DNA of 64,000 bases from NCBI GenBank assembly GCA_003539495.1, contig DPPB01000020.1, positions 72,946 through 136,945 on the forward strand, given 5' to 3'. Source of the stretch: Oscillibacter sp. (GTDB lineage Bacteria; Bacillota; Clostridia; Oscillospirales; Oscillospiraceae). A program made the position numbers and the translations under genes. Shown here piece by piece: positions 42,609 to 50,306 of the stretch. The stretch's first letter is position 1, and each line of letters starts with the position of its first letter. Below the pieces are notes generated by a model that worked only from the letters and a program-made list of their open reading frames with translations, had not been told where the DNA came from and ran no database searches.

Positions 42609-44498
42609 TCATTTCTGCACGATGGGCGCGGTGCCCAGGATGTGTTTCTTGATGGCCAGCAGCGAGGTGGCGGCGATCTTGCTGCCGGAGAGCTGAGCGG
42701 CCCGGGCGTAGGCACCGGTAAGGGTCCGGACGCCCAGGATATGCTTCTTCACCGCCAGCAGATCTGTGGCGGCGATGCGGCCGTCACCATTGGCATCCCC
42801 GTATACCACGCAGGTATAGGCGTAGGTGCCGGCGGCGTCCTGAATGGTCAGCAGCTGGCCGGTGGAGACAAGGGCGGAATCGGAAGCGGCCTTCCCGCTG
42901 CCGTCCGTCACCGTGACGGCGGCATCCGGATTGACAGCCTGAATCTGAGCGATGAGGGTTTTCACCGGCGTGCCCAAGGAGAAGCCCGAAAGATAGGAAT
43001 CCGAGAGGCGCAGCTGGAGCCTCCCAACATAATCATAGGTCGCCGCGGGATCGGGATCAGGCTTGGGATCCGGGTCCGGCTTGGGATCAGGATCGGGCTT
43101 TGGATCCGGCTTTGGCTGGTATTCATCCTCCTGGGCGGATGTGGGCAGCTTGGTCACGGCGGGCATATTCTTCAAAATGGGGACGGTGAAGGTCAGGGCC
43201 GTATTGGCCAGGCCGTTTTTGACATAGGACGCATAGGTGGACCAGCCGCCCTGATAGGCATAGGTGATGTCGGTGGCGTACTGGTAGGCATAGGTATACT
43301 GAGGGGTAAGGTTGAAGCGCTGAAGATACAGGGTATCCTGGCCATCCTCTATGTAATTGCGGAAGATAAACCACGCACCGCCCAACAGAGCCTTATAGCT
43401 GGTGTCCCAGCCCTTGCTCTGGGCATAGAGGATGCCGTTGTAGTTGGGATTGCTGCCTCCGTAGGCGCCGATGTTAAAGAAATTATAGTACTTTTTCCCG
43501 TCGCTGAGGGGATAGCCGGTGGCGTTTTTAGTGGAGGAGGTGCCGATCTCGCTCCGGGCCTTCACGGCCAGGTAAATGGGGCTGACACCGGTGACGGTGA
43601 CTTTTTCCAGGCTGTTGGCGGCGTCGGTCTTGCCCTCGCTGCGCAGGCGCTTCAGGTCTATCTGCTTCTGCTTTTCCAGCTCCTCCTTGGACCCGGCCCT
43701 GATAAATTCATCGATAATGGCGTCAGTGGCCCAGGCACAATCGGCCAGCACCTTCTTCAGCTGTGCGTGGGTCACACCTTCGCCGCCGGAAAGCTGCTCG
43801 AAGGCGATGCAGGTGCCGTCCGTCAGGTAGCTGCGGGGATCCAGATAGTAGGCCACGGTTTGGCGGCTGGCGGCATACCAGTCGGGCTCGTACTGCTTCC
43901 ACTCACCGGTCTTGCTGTTGTAGGCGCCGGGGGCGGTGGAGCGCAGGGCGGTGCCGTAGTTCCCGTGGATAAGGGCACGGCCCAGGGTGGATTCGTTCTC
44001 CAGGGCATCTGACCATTTCAGCCCCGTATGATAGGCCACAAAATTCCACTGGCCGCCGCTGGCGGCATGCAGTGCCCGGAGATAGGGCTGGTAGGTCTTG
44101 GGAAAGCCCTGCTCGGACAAATAGGCCTGATAGGCGCTGTCATCGCCGATTTGGGTGACGAAATCGCTGCGCATATAGCCCATTTTGGTATAGCCGTTGT
44201 AGGTAAAGACGATCTGATACCAGGTCGCGCCATCGGTGCCCTTTTCCGTGGCGATGACCCTTACATACTGGCCCCGGTAGAGCAGGATGGCCTTGCTTTT
44301 GCCAAACTGCACCGAGCTGTAGGAGGTGCCGGGGCCGGAGCGGACATTAATGGTATCGTCGTTGACGTAGGCATCCTCGCCGACGCTGCCCAGCACAGGG
44401 AGCACAAGGCTTATCAGCAAGAGCGCGGCCAAAAAAACGGAGAGAGTCCGCTTAATACGATTCGATTTTGCAGAGGAGTGTGTCAAGAGAAAGCCCAT
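42609..44498 (-). CDS. secreted SH3-glucosaminidase with dockerin-like C-terminus
   Basis: 629 aa. Signal region 15-38, bacterial SH3 domain (D-T-I-N-V-R-S-G-P-G-T-S-Y, about 45-115), endo-beta-N-acetylglucosaminidase-like domain (about 120-435; R-A-L-I-H-G-N-Y-G-T and N-F-F-N-I-G-A-Y-G-G), a P-K-P-D-P-D repeat spacer (about 460-482), a small domain, and a dockerin-like end. The first dockerin repeat is canonical (D-A-N-G-D-G-R-I-A-A-T-D-L-L-A-V-K-K-H-I-L); the second has lost its Asp ligands (S-G-S-K-I-A-A-T-S-L-L-A-I-K-K-H-I-L). Likely a peptidoglycan hydrolase. The Shine-Dalgarno before ATG 44498 is poorly spaced; TTG 44486 is an alternative start. Confidence 0.8.
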   Translation of the reverse strand: MGFLLTHSSAKSNRIKRTLSVFLAALLLISLVLPVLGSVGEDAYVNDDTINVRSGPGTSYSSVQFGKSKAILLYRGQYVRVIATEKGTDGATWYQIVFTYNGYTKMGYMRSDFVTQIGDDSAYQAYLSEQGFPKTYQPYLRALHAASGGQWNFVAYHTGLKWSDALENESTLGRALIHGNYGTALRSTAPGAYNSKTGEWKQYEPDWYAASRQTVAYYLDPRSYLTDGTCIAFEQLSGGEGVTHAQLKKVLADCAWATDAIIDEFIRAGSKEELEKQKQIDLKRLRSEGKTDAANSLEKVTVTGVSPIYLAVKARSEIGTSSTKNATGYPLSDGKKYYNFFNIGAYGGSNPNYNGILYAQSKGWDTSYKALLGGAWFIFRNYIEDGQDTLYLQRFNLTPQYTYAYQYATDITYAYQGGWSTYASYVKNGLANTALTFTVPILKNMPAVTKLPTSAQEDEYQPKPDPKPDPDPKPDPDPKPDPDPAATYDYVGRLQLRLSDSYLSGFSLGTPVKTLIAQIQAVNPDAAVTVTDGSGKAASDSALVSTGQLLTIQDAAGTYAYTCVVYGDANGDGRIAATDLLAVKKHILGVRTLTGAYARAAQLSGSKIAATSLLAIKKHILGTAPIVQK

Positions 44499-44647
44499 CC
44501 TTTCTGCCCGGCGGCTACGATAGGGTGTCGTAGGGATACTTATTCAAAATAAAGATAACACACCCGGCTCACTTTGTCCACCCATATGAGAAAAAATGCG
44601 GAAAAAACTGGAAAATAGCCGCAGCGGGACGAAAAATGAAAACAGGA

Positions 44648-44674
44648 CAGTATATTAACGCCCAGTATATTAAC
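44648..44674. repeat. two direct repeats upstream of the HTH gene
   Basis: CAGTATATTAAC occurs twice (44648-44659 and 44663-44674), 15 bp apart, just upstream of the big inverted repeat. Confidence 0.6.
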
Positions 44675-44682
44675 AAGCTGTT

Positions 44683-44738
44683 AAAAATATTCAAAACGGA
44701 ATGTAACAATTGCGTTTTGAATATTTTTGTGCTATATT
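44683..44738 (+). promoter_or_regulatory. promoter with 16-bp inverted-repeat operator
   Basis: AAAAATATTCAAAACG (44683-44698) and its perfect complement CGTTTTGAATATTTTT (44713-44728) flank 14 nt. The right arm overlaps the -35 TTGCGT (44710-44715); 17 bp later is TATATT (44733-44738). The layout suits repression by the HTH protein encoded next. Confidence 0.7.
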
Positions 44739-44766
44739 AAATAAAAACAACCGGGGAGGAACGGCT

Positions 44767-44988
44767 ATGCAGAAAGAGATATGCTACAAAAAGCTCTTTA
44801 AGCTGATGATCGACCGGAATATGAAGGGCCACGACCTGCGGGAAAAGGCGGGCATCAGCCAATCCACCTATTTTAAGCTCCAGCACGACCAACCGGTGTC
44901 CACGCAGATGCTGGTGCGCATTTGCTGCGCACTGGATTGTGAGCTGTGGGACATTACGGAGCTGGTGGATAAAACGGACGATGTATAA
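44767..44988 (+). CDS. small XRE-type HTH regulator
   Basis: 73 aa, one Cro/CI-type HTH (K-G-H-D-L-R-E-K-A-G-I-S-Q-S-T-Y-F-K-L-Q) of the kind with C-C-A-L-D-C-E-L-W-D-I near the end. GGGGAGG Shine-Dalgarno supports ATG 44767. Probably binds the inverted repeat upstream. The next gene starts 22 nt later and is likely cotranscribed. Confidence 0.85.
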   Translation: MQKEICYKKLFKLMIDRNMKGHDLREKAGISQSTYFKLQHDQPVSTQMLVRICCALDCELWDITELVDKTDDV

Positions 44989-45010
44989 TAATGAGGAGAA
45001 TAGAACGGCT

Positions 45011-45550
45011 ATGAAACTCTATCAATTATGGCCCGATCATGCATATCGCGCATTTGAGACAAAGGAAAAAGATGAATACAAAATTTTTTCCTTTCGCGGT
45101 GCGCCTATATCTGATTGGACTGATGTAACATTATATCCGAGTATGCATCGCACAGAAATCGGTAAAGAAACAGGAGATGTTTTACCTGTAGATATTAGTG
45201 CTGTTGTTGTAAATGAGCGTTGCTTTAATATAATTAAGCCCTATATTCAAGATGCTGTTCAGGTTTTGAGCGCTAAAAGTAAAAAGCAAAAATTGTTTGC
45301 GCTTAATGTTACAGCAGTAAGAGACTGTTTGGATTGCGAGAATTCAAAATTAAAACATTTTTCCAGTTCTGGACGGATTATGAGAATTGAAAAGTATGCT
45401 TTCCATCGGGAAATGCTTAGCAACGCTTTTATCTTTAAAATACCGGAAGAGGTTCATACTCACCCATATGTAACAGATGGTTTTAAGAATCTTATGGAAC
45501 AGAATGGGATTAAAGGTTTTAAATTTGTTCTTGTGTGGCAAGATGAATGA
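45011..45550 (+). CDS. Imm11-like immunity protein (orphan)
   Basis: 179 aa, clearly AT-rich compared with its neighbours, a sign of transfer. The pattern fits the Imm11/DUF1629 family: N-terminal M-K-L-Y-Q-L-W-P-D, D-V-L-P-V-D-I-S-A-V-V-V-N-E-R, D-C-L-D-C-E-N-S, F-I-F-K-I-P-E and a C-terminal G-I-K-G-F-K-F-V-L-V-W. Members usually protect against polymorphic toxins, but no toxin gene is adjacent. Family call from pattern only; other small unknown families are possible. Confidence 0.55.
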   Translation: MKLYQLWPDHAYRAFETKEKDEYKIFSFRGAPISDWTDVTLYPSMHRTEIGKETGDVLPVDISAVVVNERCFNIIKPYIQDAVQVLSAKSKKQKLFALNVTAVRDCLDCENSKLKHFSSSGRIMRIEKYAFHREMLSNAFIFKIPEEVHTHPYVTDGFKNLMEQNGIKGFKFVLVWQDE

Positions 45551-45614
45551 TTTTCACAATCACAAAATTATATGATAGTCGTTTTATTATATATAAGGAA
45601 GGCGAGGAATCAAA

Positions 45615-47174
45615 TTGTTGAGTAGATCCAAAGCAAAGCGAAAAGCGCATTTTGAAAAGACCCGCACGCTGCTAACGGAGAAAATACGGGAATCCATGAT
45701 CTCGGTATTGCCTATCATTGCCATCGTCGCAGTGCTGTGCCTGTTTTTGGTGCCTATGCAGCCCACGCTGCTGCTGACCTTCTTGGTGGGCGCGCTGATG
45801 ATCGTGGTGGGATTGGGCCTGTTTTCTCTGGGAGCCGAGCGGTCCATGACCATTATCGGCAGCAAGATCGGCACAGCTCTGACAAAAATCGGCAAGCTGC
45901 CGGTGATCCTGCTGGTGGCCTTTGCCCTGGGAGTGGCGGTGACCGTGGCGGAGCCGGACCTGCAGGTGCTGGCGGACACGGTGCCCAACATCGACAAAAC
46001 CGTACTCCTGGTGGCAGTGGGCGTCGGCGTTGGTTTTTTCATGGTAGTTTGTATGCTGCGTATTCTGTACGGCATCAACCTGCGGTGGGTGCTGGTGGCG
46101 TGCTACATAGGCGTATTTTTGCTGGCAGCATTTACGGACCGGGATTTCCTCGGCATCGCCTTTGACTCCGGCGGCGTGACCACGGGGCCCATGACCGTGC
46201 CGTTTATCCTGGCCCTGGGCGTTGGTATCTCCCACGTGCGAAGCGATAAGCGGGCGGAGGCGGACAGCTTCGGCCTGGTGGCCCTGTGCTCCATAGGACC
46301 CATTTTGTCGGTGCTGCTGCTGGGCTTTTTCAGTGACGGAGGCGGTAGCGCAGCGGAGATCACCCAGGTGAGCTTTGACAGCACCACCGGCATCGGCACG
46401 GCCTTTTTGCAGGCGCTGCCGGTATATATGAAGGAGATGGCCATGGCCATGCTGCCTATTGTGGCTATTTTTCTGATCTTCCAGGTATTTGTATTCAAGA
46501 TGAACACAAGAAGCTTCGGAAAGATCGCCGTGGGTATCCTGTATACCTATGTAGGCTTGGTGCTGTTTCTGGCGGGAGTGAACGTGGGCTTTTCCAGCCT
46601 GGGGGCGGAGCTGGGGGCGGCCCTGGCTACCGGCGAAACGGAATGGCTGCTGATCCCGCTGGCGGCGCTGCTGGGCTGGTTCATCATCTCGGCGGAGCCT
46701 GCAGTGGCAGTGCTGGAAAAGCAGATCGAGGAGGTCAGCGCCGGCGCTATCCCCGGCGGGGCCATTAAGGTGAGCCTGTCCGTGGCTATCGCCCTGGCCA
46801 TGGCTCTGGCTATGCTGCGGGTGGTGACGGGGATCTCGATTTTGTGGTTCCTGGTGCCGGGATACGCCATTGCGTTGGGGCTGTCGTTTTTCGTGCCGGA
46901 TATTTACACGGCCATCGCCTTTGACTCCGGCGGCGTGGCCTCCGGCCCCATGACAGCCACCTTCATGCTGCAGTTCATGATGGGTGTGAGTATCGCCCGG
47001 GGCGGCAATGTGCTTACGGATGCCTTCGGCATCGTGGCCATGGTGGCGATGATGCCGCTGCTGTCCATCCAGATGGTGGGTTTTTACTACCAGCGCAAGG
47101 CCCGGAAGGTCACCCGGGAGCTGGAGAGCTATGGCGATTGCGATATTATTGAGCTGTGGGAGGAAGCGGCATGA
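45615..47174 (+). CDS. DUF1538 membrane protein, two-repeat (UmpA/UmpB-like)
   Basis: 519 aa, about twelve to fourteen membrane segments. It is an internal duplication: A-F-D-S-G-G-V-T-T-G-P-M-T-V-P-F in the first half and A-F-D-S-G-G-V-A-S-G-P-M-T-A-T-F in the second. DUF1538 proteins are thought to act in cation transport (a split DUF1538 pair has been reported as a Na+/H+ antiporter; I recall this rather than prove it). TTG start with GGCGAGG. The stop overlaps the P-II-like gene (ATGA), so the two are coupled. Confidence 0.82.
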   Translation: MLSRSKAKRKAHFEKTRTLLTEKIRESMISVLPIIAIVAVLCLFLVPMQPTLLLTFLVGALMIVVGLGLFSLGAERSMTIIGSKIGTALTKIGKLPVILLVAFALGVAVTVAEPDLQVLADTVPNIDKTVLLVAVGVGVGFFMVVCMLRILYGINLRWVLVACYIGVFLLAAFTDRDFLGIAFDSGGVTTGPMTVPFILALGVGISHVRSDKRAEADSFGLVALCSIGPILSVLLLGFFSDGGGSAAEITQVSFDSTTGIGTAFLQALPVYMKEMAMAMLPIVAIFLIFQVFVFKMNTRSFGKIAVGILYTYVGLVLFLAGVNVGFSSLGAELGAALATGETEWLLIPLAALLGWFIISAEPAVAVLEKQIEEVSAGAIPGGAIKVSLSVAIALAMALAMLRVVTGISILWFLVPGYAIALGLSFFVPDIYTAIAFDSGGVASGPMTATFMLQFMMGVSIARGGNVLTDAFGIVAMVAMMPLLSIQMVGFYYQRKARKVTRELESYGDCDIIELWEEAA

Positions 47175-47845
47175 ATTATGTGATCTCTATCGTTACGCCG
47201 GAGGCGCTGCCCCGGCTGGAGGAATTGACGGAGGAGCTGGGGCTGCCGCTGAACGTGACGCTCCACGGCCATGGCACAGCCATACAGAGCATGCTGGACT
47301 TTTTGGGCATTGAGTCCAACGAAAAGCGGGTGATGCTCTCGGCTGCCACAGAGGATAAGACCAAGGCGCTCATTGCCGGCCAGCGGGAGCGGCTGCACCT
47401 GGGTGTTCCCGGCCACGGCATCGTCATTGCGGTGCCCATGAAAAGCGTAGGAGGAGGTAAAACCATGGAATTTTTGAAGGGGAACGAGGCCGGCACGGGG
47501 AAGTATACGCCGGAGCTGAACTTTGCCTATGAGTTGATTGTTATCATTGCCAGCGAGGGTCAGACGGACCTGGTGATGGACGCGGCCCGGGCAGCAGGTG
47601 CCCGGGGAGGTACGGTGCTCCACGGCAAGGGCACCGGCGCCGAGCAGGTGAAGAAATTCTACAACATCACCATTGCCGAGGAAAAGGAAGTGTTCCTCAT
47701 TGTGGCCAAAACGGAGGAGAAGACGGCGATCATGCGGTCCATCCTGGAGAAGGCCGGGCCGGACACCCCGGCCAAGGCCATCGCCTTCTCTCTGCCTACC
47801 ACGGAGGTGGCGGGGTTCGGGTTCTACCGAAATAACGAGACATAA
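47171..47845 (+). CDS. tandem P-II-like regulatory protein
   Basis: 224 aa with two P-II-type ferredoxin-like units in tandem (about 1-95 and 105-224). The second contains the P-II-like G-A-R-G-G-T-V-L-H-G-K-G-T-G loop. The canonical T-loop uridylylation tyrosine is not obvious. P-II proteins report nucleotide or 2-oxoglutarate state to a membrane target; here the coupled DUF1538 transporter is the likely target (inference). Confidence 0.8.
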   Translation: MNYVISIVTPEALPRLEELTEELGLPLNVTLHGHGTAIQSMLDFLGIESNEKRVMLSAATEDKTKALIAGQRERLHLGVPGHGIVIAVPMKSVGGGKTMEFLKGNEAGTGKYTPELNFAYELIVIIASEGQTDLVMDAARAAGARGGTVLHGKGTGAEQVKKFYNITIAEEKEVFLIVAKTEEKTAIMRSILEKAGPDTPAKAIAFSLPTTEVAGFGFYRNNET

Positions 47846-47874
47846 TGCGCAGCCTCTGTATAGCTGAAAAGCCA

Positions 47875-47914
47875 ACAGGATGGCGCACCGGTCTCCGGCG
47901 CGCCATCCTGTTTT
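47875..47914 (+). terminator. rho-independent terminator
   Basis: ACAGGATGGCGCG-type stem (ACAGGATGGCGC / GCGCCATCCTGT) with T4 tail, after the P-II-like gene. Confidence 0.85.
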
Positions 47915-48128
47915 GTGCGGATTTTTTCACAGGATATGCGGCCTAAATGGGGTGCCGTTCAGATTCCCTCGCGCACCTTTCCTGTTTCGCTATGGCGCAA
48001 GCGATACTGCGGCCGATCTTGGGCAGCTCAGACCGAAAATTTAATAAAATTTGTATAGCCGCAACGCCAAAACCGTGCTATACTGTACGCGAAATTGGGA
48101 GCGAAGTCGATTTTAGGGGGTGAGTTCC

Positions 48129-49469
48129 GTGACAGAAACCGGGTTCCATCTGAAGCACCATCTGACGTCCTTCCAGATCATGATCCTCGGCTTTGCCGGC
48201 GTGATCCTGCTGGGCGCGCTGGTACTGATGCTGCCCATCTCGGCGGCGGGGCGGGTGTGGACGCCGTTTCACGAGGCGCTGTTCACCTCCACCTCCGCCG
48301 TCTGCGTGACGGGCCTGGTGGTGCTGGATACAGGCAGCTACTGGTCCGGCTTCGGTCAGACCGTTATCCTGCTGCTGATCCAAATCGGCGGCTTAGGCGT
48401 CATCACGGCGGCTGTAACGTTTTTGATGCTCTCCGGCAAGAATATCTCGCTGAAGGAGCGCAGCGCCATGCAGGACGCCATCTCCGCGCCGGTGGTGGGA
48501 GGCATCGTGCGCCTGACAAGGTTTATCTTAAAAGGAACATTCCTTGTAGAGCTGATTGGCGCGCTGGCGCTGGGGCCGGCGTTCTGCCGGGACTATGGGC
48601 TGCGGGGCGTGTGGATGGCGGTGTTTCACTCCGTATCCGCCTTCTGCAACGCGGGGTTCGACATTCTCGGCCGCACCGGCACACTGTATCCCTCGCTGAC
48701 GGCGTACATTGCCGATCCGCTGGTCAACATCGTCATTATGCTGCTGATTGTTATAGGCGGCATCGGCTTTCTGACATGGGACGATGTCTGCACGCACCGG
48801 CTGCACCTGCGTCGGTACCGGATGCAGAGCAAGGTCATTCTGAGCGCAACGATCCTCCTGATCGCACTTCCGGCACTGATTTTCTTCCTGACAGACTTTG
48901 CAGAGCTTCCCACGGGGGAGCGTGTTTTGGCATCGCTCTTTCAGGCGGTCACGCCGCGAACGGCGGGCTATAACACCGCAGACCTGGCAAAAATGAGCGA
49001 CACCTCACAGGCGGTCACGATTTTGCTGATGCTGACCGGCGGCGCACCCGGCTCCACCGCAGGCGGCATGAAGGTGACAACGCTGGCCGTGCTGGCAGCC
49101 AATGCGGTGGCTGCATTCCGCAGGCGGGAGGATCCGCAGCTTTTTAGGCGCAGGCTGGAGCCCTCCGCTGTACGGAATGCCGCCGCCATCCTGCTGCTGT
49201 ATCTGGGATTGACCTTCATGGGTGCAGCGGTTATCAGCGCGGCGGAGAAGCTGCCGCTGGGCGCCTGCCTCTATGAAACGGCGTCTGCCGCCGGAACGGT
49301 AGGGCTGACGCTGGGGCTGACGCCGCAGCTGGGTACGCTGTCACAGAGTATTCTCATTCTGCTGATGTTCTTCGGGCGTGTGGGAGGATTGACTCTGATC
49401 TACGCCGCATTTTCCGGACATGACCTGACGCATGCCCGCTATCCGAAGGAAATGATTACCGTTGGCTGA
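48129..49469 (+). CDS. TrkH/KtrB-family potassium uptake membrane subunit
   Basis: 446 aa, the ion-conducting subunit. Four pore signatures are seen, for example T-S-T-S-A-V-C-V-T-G-L, S-V-S-A-F-C-N-A-G-F-D, A-V-T-P-R-T-A-G-Y-N and S-A-A-G-T-V-G-L-T. Start GTG 48129 lies about 6 nt from AGGGGGTGAG; GTG 48120 overlaps that Shine-Dalgarno. A TATACT -10-like box is at 48079. It is paired with a TrkA-type regulator. Confidence 0.93.
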   Translation: MTETGFHLKHHLTSFQIMILGFAGVILLGALVLMLPISAAGRVWTPFHEALFTSTSAVCVTGLVVLDTGSYWSGFGQTVILLLIQIGGLGVITAAVTFLMLSGKNISLKERSAMQDAISAPVVGGIVRLTRFILKGTFLVELIGALALGPAFCRDYGLRGVWMAVFHSVSAFCNAGFDILGRTGTLYPSLTAYIADPLVNIVIMLLIVIGGIGFLTWDDVCTHRLHLRRYRMQSKVILSATILLIALPALIFFLTDFAELPTGERVLASLFQAVTPRTAGYNTADLAKMSDTSQAVTILLMLTGGAPGSTAGGMKVTTLAVLAANAVAAFRRREDPQLFRRRLEPSAVRNAAAILLLYLGLTFMGAAVISAAEKLPLGACLYETASAAGTVGLTLGLTPQLGTLSQSILILLMFFGRVGGLTLIYAAFSGHDLTHARYPKEMITVG

Positions 49470-49481
49470 AAGGAGCGCACG

Positions 49482-50129
49482 ATGAAAAATGTATTATTGA
49501 TCGGGCTTGGCCGCTTCGGGCGGCACCTTGCCATGCAGCTGAGTGAGCTGGGGCATCAGGTGATGGCCGTGGACCGGGACGAGGAGCGCGTCAACGAGTG
49601 TATGGACTTTGTTACCAACGCACAGATCGGCGACAGCACCCGCGTGGATTTTCTGCGATCGCTGGGCGTTGGGAACTATGACGTCTGCTACGTTACTATC
49701 AGCGGAGATTTTCAGAACTCGCTGGAAACGACGTCGCTGCTCAAGGAGCTGGGGGCAAAATATGTGGTATCCCGCGCCGAACGGGATGTGCAGGCAAAAT
49801 TCCTGCTGCGCAACGGCGCGGACGCAGTGACATACCCGGAAAAGCAGCTGGCGAAGTGGGCGGCCATCCGGTACACGGCCAACCATATCTTCAGCTACAT
49901 AGAACTGGACGAAAAGCATGCCATTATCGAGGTCGCCGTCCCGGATAGCTGGCAGGGTCACAGCATAGGTGAGCTGGACATCCGCCGTAAGTACGGCGTC
50001 AACATCCTCGGCGTGAAGCGAAGCGACAAAACCGATGTGAATGTCTCATCGGAAACCATGCTGGACAGCAACCTGACGCTGCTGGTGCTGGGCGAAAACC
50101 AACTACTGAAAAAACACTTCCACCTGTAG
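49482..50129 (+). CDS. TrkA/KtrA-family potassium channel regulator
   Basis: 215 aa, cytosolic RCK protein: an N-terminal NAD(H)/nucleotide-binding Rossmann domain (G-L-G-R-F-G-R-H) and a C-terminal TrkA-C domain (from about 135). It gates the TrkH/KtrB subunit encoded 12 nt upstream. AAAGGAGCG Shine-Dalgarno. Confidence 0.93.
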   Translation: MKNVLLIGLGRFGRHLAMQLSELGHQVMAVDRDEERVNECMDFVTNAQIGDSTRVDFLRSLGVGNYDVCYVTISGDFQNSLETTSLLKELGAKYVVSRAERDVQAKFLLRNGADAVTYPEKQLAKWAAIRYTANHIFSYIELDEKHAIIEVAVPDSWQGHSIGELDIRRKYGVNILGVKRSDKTDVNVSSETMLDSNLTLLVLGENQLLKKHFHL

Positions 50130-50133
50130 AATA

Positions 50134-50175
50134 AAAACCCGCCTTTCGAAAATTACTCGGAAGGCGGGCTTCGTT
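50134..50175. terminator. terminator at the chromosome side of the mobile element
   Basis: CCCGCCTT / AAGGCGGG stem after the TrkA gene. It is the last clearly chromosomal feature; the left junction of the element must lie between here and the recombinase stop. Confidence 0.8.
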
Positions 50176-50306
50176 TATATATAGTAGCATGATAGAGCGA
50201 GGGCCCTTGAGATAGGCAGCAGCTGGTGATGCGCTATATGCACACGGCAAAAAAAGAAGCACCTTCCGCTACTCCTGATAGGGGTACCTTGAAGCGTGTC
50301 CTCGGA

